Shown in pieces: positions 4,527 to 5,848 of a stretch of 5,848 bases of DNA. The position numbers and the translations under genes were made by a program. The stretch lies in NCBI GenBank assembly GCA_017997825.1, contig JAGOEH010000196.1:1-5848 (forward strand), written 5' to 3'. The notes beneath the pieces are model-generated. The model made no database searches. It worked only from the letters and a program-made list of their open reading frames with translations, and had not been told where the DNA came from. Positions within the stretch are counted from its first letter, which is position 1. Every line of letters starts with the position of its first letter. Source of the DNA: Candidatus Delongbacteria bacterium. Lineage in GTDB: Bacteria > JAGOEH01.

Positions 4527-5848
4527 TTACCGAATGATCATCATTTTTCGATAAAGGACTCGCTCACCGGACTGTAAGCGGCACAAATAAAGGCCATTGG
4601 AAAGCCCCGTCAGATCAACCCTAACCTCATGCGATCCGGCGGCATACTCCCGGTCGATCGGCCGGGCCGCTTCCCGTCCCATCACATCATAGATCACCAA
4701 GCGGACAGGACTTCCGGAGGATAGATGGAAACTAAAAACGGTCGTCCAACCGGCCGGGTTGGGATAGTTTTGATCCAACCGGCAAACTTCATCGTCGGCA
4801 GAATGATCACCGATTATATAGGTAGAGAAGCTAATCTTCAGCAATCGGGTATCCCCGGTTTTAAGGTTGAGAGCGATCTGCGGACCGATTCCGATCATCT
4901 CTCCGCTGATGGCATCCGTCACCGCTACCGAATCGGTGATATGCAACACCAGCGGCGAATCATTGACGGCATGGACCGAAACATAGCCTTCAGCCGCCCA
5001 GATGGCCGCATCCTGATCCGCATACAGATGAACCCCGGCCAGTTTGGCCAGGACCCGGATCAGTTCCGTGTTCAGTTGGGGGGTACCGATGAAGACATCG
5101 ATCCCCTGGTCGCTCCGCCGGAATGCTACCGCCGCACTCTGGTTGGTATAGGTTGCCAGGATCTCGTCCTCTGAGGCTACCACCCGGAACATCGGCATCA
5201 CTTTCCGGGCCGGACCCCAGGGAGTTTTCAGTCCCATTCCGATCCCGAGCGGGGTCGGGCTTACCACCGCACTGCTCAAATTCACTTTACGGAACTCAAA
5301 CCCGGTCAATTCGGTCATGGCATCGATATCAAAGCGGTCCGGCAAAACATACCCCGGGGCATAGCACCAGACTCGGGTCACCCCGGATTGGCGATTTTTG
5401 ACCAGTTGAGTTCGTTGTTCCGGGGTCAGGGCCCAGGCATTCAAAAATATCTGGAGCTTGGCCGGGATTTTACCGGCCAGGGCATCCTCCATCATATACT
5501 GTCCATACGGGGCACCACTGCGGCCCAGAACAGCTCGGGACTGGAATATCAGGTTGCTGCCCAGCAGCGTGGTACCACCGGCCATCACCAGCATACTGGT
5601 TTCATCGATTATGGCGGCCATCTCAGGTTCAAACCGTTTCGGCCGATCCAGCAAGGCCTGATCGATCGGTCTGAGATCACTCATGACCTGCCATAGCGCC
5701 GGATCATCGAACCAGCCGCCGCCGGTCCCGGCCCCGTGATCCATCCACCAGGATCCGACACCCCGCAGAATCGCCTGAACGGTATTGCGCAACAGCACCG
5801 ACTGTGTCTCGTTCCGGGTCGCCAGCCCCCAGTATTTGGCATGATCCA
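4527..5848 (-). CDS. Secreted GH42-like glycoside hydrolase C-terminal part with T9SS sorting domain (5' end missing)
   Basis: The frame is open to the right edge, giving 439 visible residues; the GTG at 5798 is internal, since homologous-looking sequence (HAKYWGLATRNETQS) precedes it. Visible residues 1-55 (LRGVGSWWMDHGAGTGGGWF) resemble the end of a TIM-barrel catalytic domain. About 70-200 resembles the GATase-like/trimerisation domain of GH42-type enzymes: a DETS segment, then RSGAPYGQYMMEDAL, KLQIFLNAWALTPEQR and VWCYAPGYVLP. Next come AGVHLYADQDAAIWA and TGDTRLLKI, wording usual near the end of such proteins. The last 83 residues (4530-4778) are a type A T9SS sorting domain: LDQNYPNP, VRLVIYDVMGREAARPID, LTGLSNGLYLCRL and terminal YRKMMIIR. 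That tail directs export across the outer membrane and is removed at the surface. Catalytic acids probably lie in the missing N-terminal part, so substrate (likely a polysaccharide or glycoside) cannot be given. GH42-like assignment is by pattern recall; the sorting domain is firm. Confidence 0.85.
   Translation of the reverse strand, partial: DHAKYWGLATRNETQSVLLRNTVQAILRGVGSWWMDHGAGTGGGWFDDPALWQVMSDLRPIDQALLDRPKRFEPEMAAIIDETSMLVMAGGTTLLGSNLIFQSRAVLGRSGAPYGQYMMEDALAGKIPAKLQIFLNAWALTPEQRTQLVKNRQSGVTRVWCYAPGYVLPDRFDIDAMTELTGFEFRKVNLSSAVVSPTPLGIGMGLKTPWGPARKVMPMFRVVASEDEILATYTNQSAAVAFRRSDQGIDVFIGTPQLNTELIRVLAKLAGVHLYADQDAAIWAAEGYVSVHAVNDSPLVLHITDSVAVTDAISGEMIGIGPQIALNLKTGDTRLLKISFSTYIIGDHSADDEVCRLDQNYPNPAGWTTVFSFHLSSGSPVRLVIYDVMGREAARPIDREYAAGSHEVRVDLTGLSNGLYLCRLQSGERVLYRKMMIIR
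4530..4778 (-). other. T9SS C-terminal sorting domain (within the secreted enzyme)
   Basis: This is the last 83 codons of the enzyme gene. It shows the standard order for TIGR04183-type (Por secretion) domains: NYPNP at the boundary, a beta strand with VRLVIYD, the MGRE turn, an AAGSHEV strand, GLSNGLYL and a basic, hydrophobic final strand. The usual NPFNP/STTI wording is altered to NPAGWTTV, still within family range. It implies that the genome encodes a type IX secretion apparatus, a system confined largely to Bacteroidota and related phyla. Confidence 0.9.

Noticed and set aside
4725-5174. 149-codon plus-strand open frame
   Set aside because: It is antisense to the secreted enzyme, whose sorting domain and GH-like motifs leave no doubt about the coding strand.
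5796-5798. GTG at 5798 as the true start of the secreted enzyme
   Set aside because: The frame continues to the window edge with family-like residues (HAKYWGLATRNETQS) before it, no signal peptide follows it, and a T9SS substrate needs one.

Overview
The window is 5.85 kb of mid-GC DNA with every supportable gene on the minus strand. It looks like an uncultivated bacterium of the FCB superphylum (Bacteroidota and relatives). The best clue is a type IX secretion (T9SS) C-terminal sorting domain, with its NYPNP motif and a closing strand ending in MMIIR, on the enzyme at the right edge. The decayed response regulator also has RprY-like wording typical of Bacteroidota. The first 20 bases closely resemble the Tn5/Nextera mosaic-end adapter, so the left edge is probably a contig end with residual adapter, and the source is probably a metagenome or draft assembly.

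Layout in the direction of transcription (right to left). (1) 5848-4527: C-terminal 439 residues of a large secreted protein resembling the C-terminal half of GH42-type glycoside hydrolases, ending in a T9SS sorting domain. (2) 4398-3952: an AT-rich gene for a plasmid pRiA4b ORF-3-like protein, probably acquired. (3) 3836-3189 and 3192-1795: a TetR-family regulator whose stop overlaps, as ATGA, the start of a two-domain flavodoxin-fold oxidoreductase carrying an Isf-type four-cysteine motif; this is an evident two-gene operon. (4) 1788-1511: a pseudogene holding only the DNA-binding half of an OmpR/RprY-type response regulator, with a frameshift and an in-frame stop. (5) 1511-1329: a 60-codon orphan ORF whose ATG overlaps the old regulator stop as TGATG. 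(6) 1304-849: a small cupin protein. (7) 668-1: the N-terminal 222 codons of a signal-peptide-bearing protein, possibly an outer-membrane beta-barrel, running off the contig.

Functionally, the TetR/flavoprotein pair reads as an inducible redox or detoxification operon, and the cupin may be co-transcribed downstream of it. The two window-edge genes belong to the cell envelope or secretome. The response-regulator relic shows past rearrangement behind the flavoprotein gene. I see no RNA genes, insertion sequences or CRISPR arrays. No clearly new multi-gene system is evident. The most unusual items are the broken regulator with its coupled orphan ORF, the cysteine-rich tandem flavoprotein and a strong excess of GATC.
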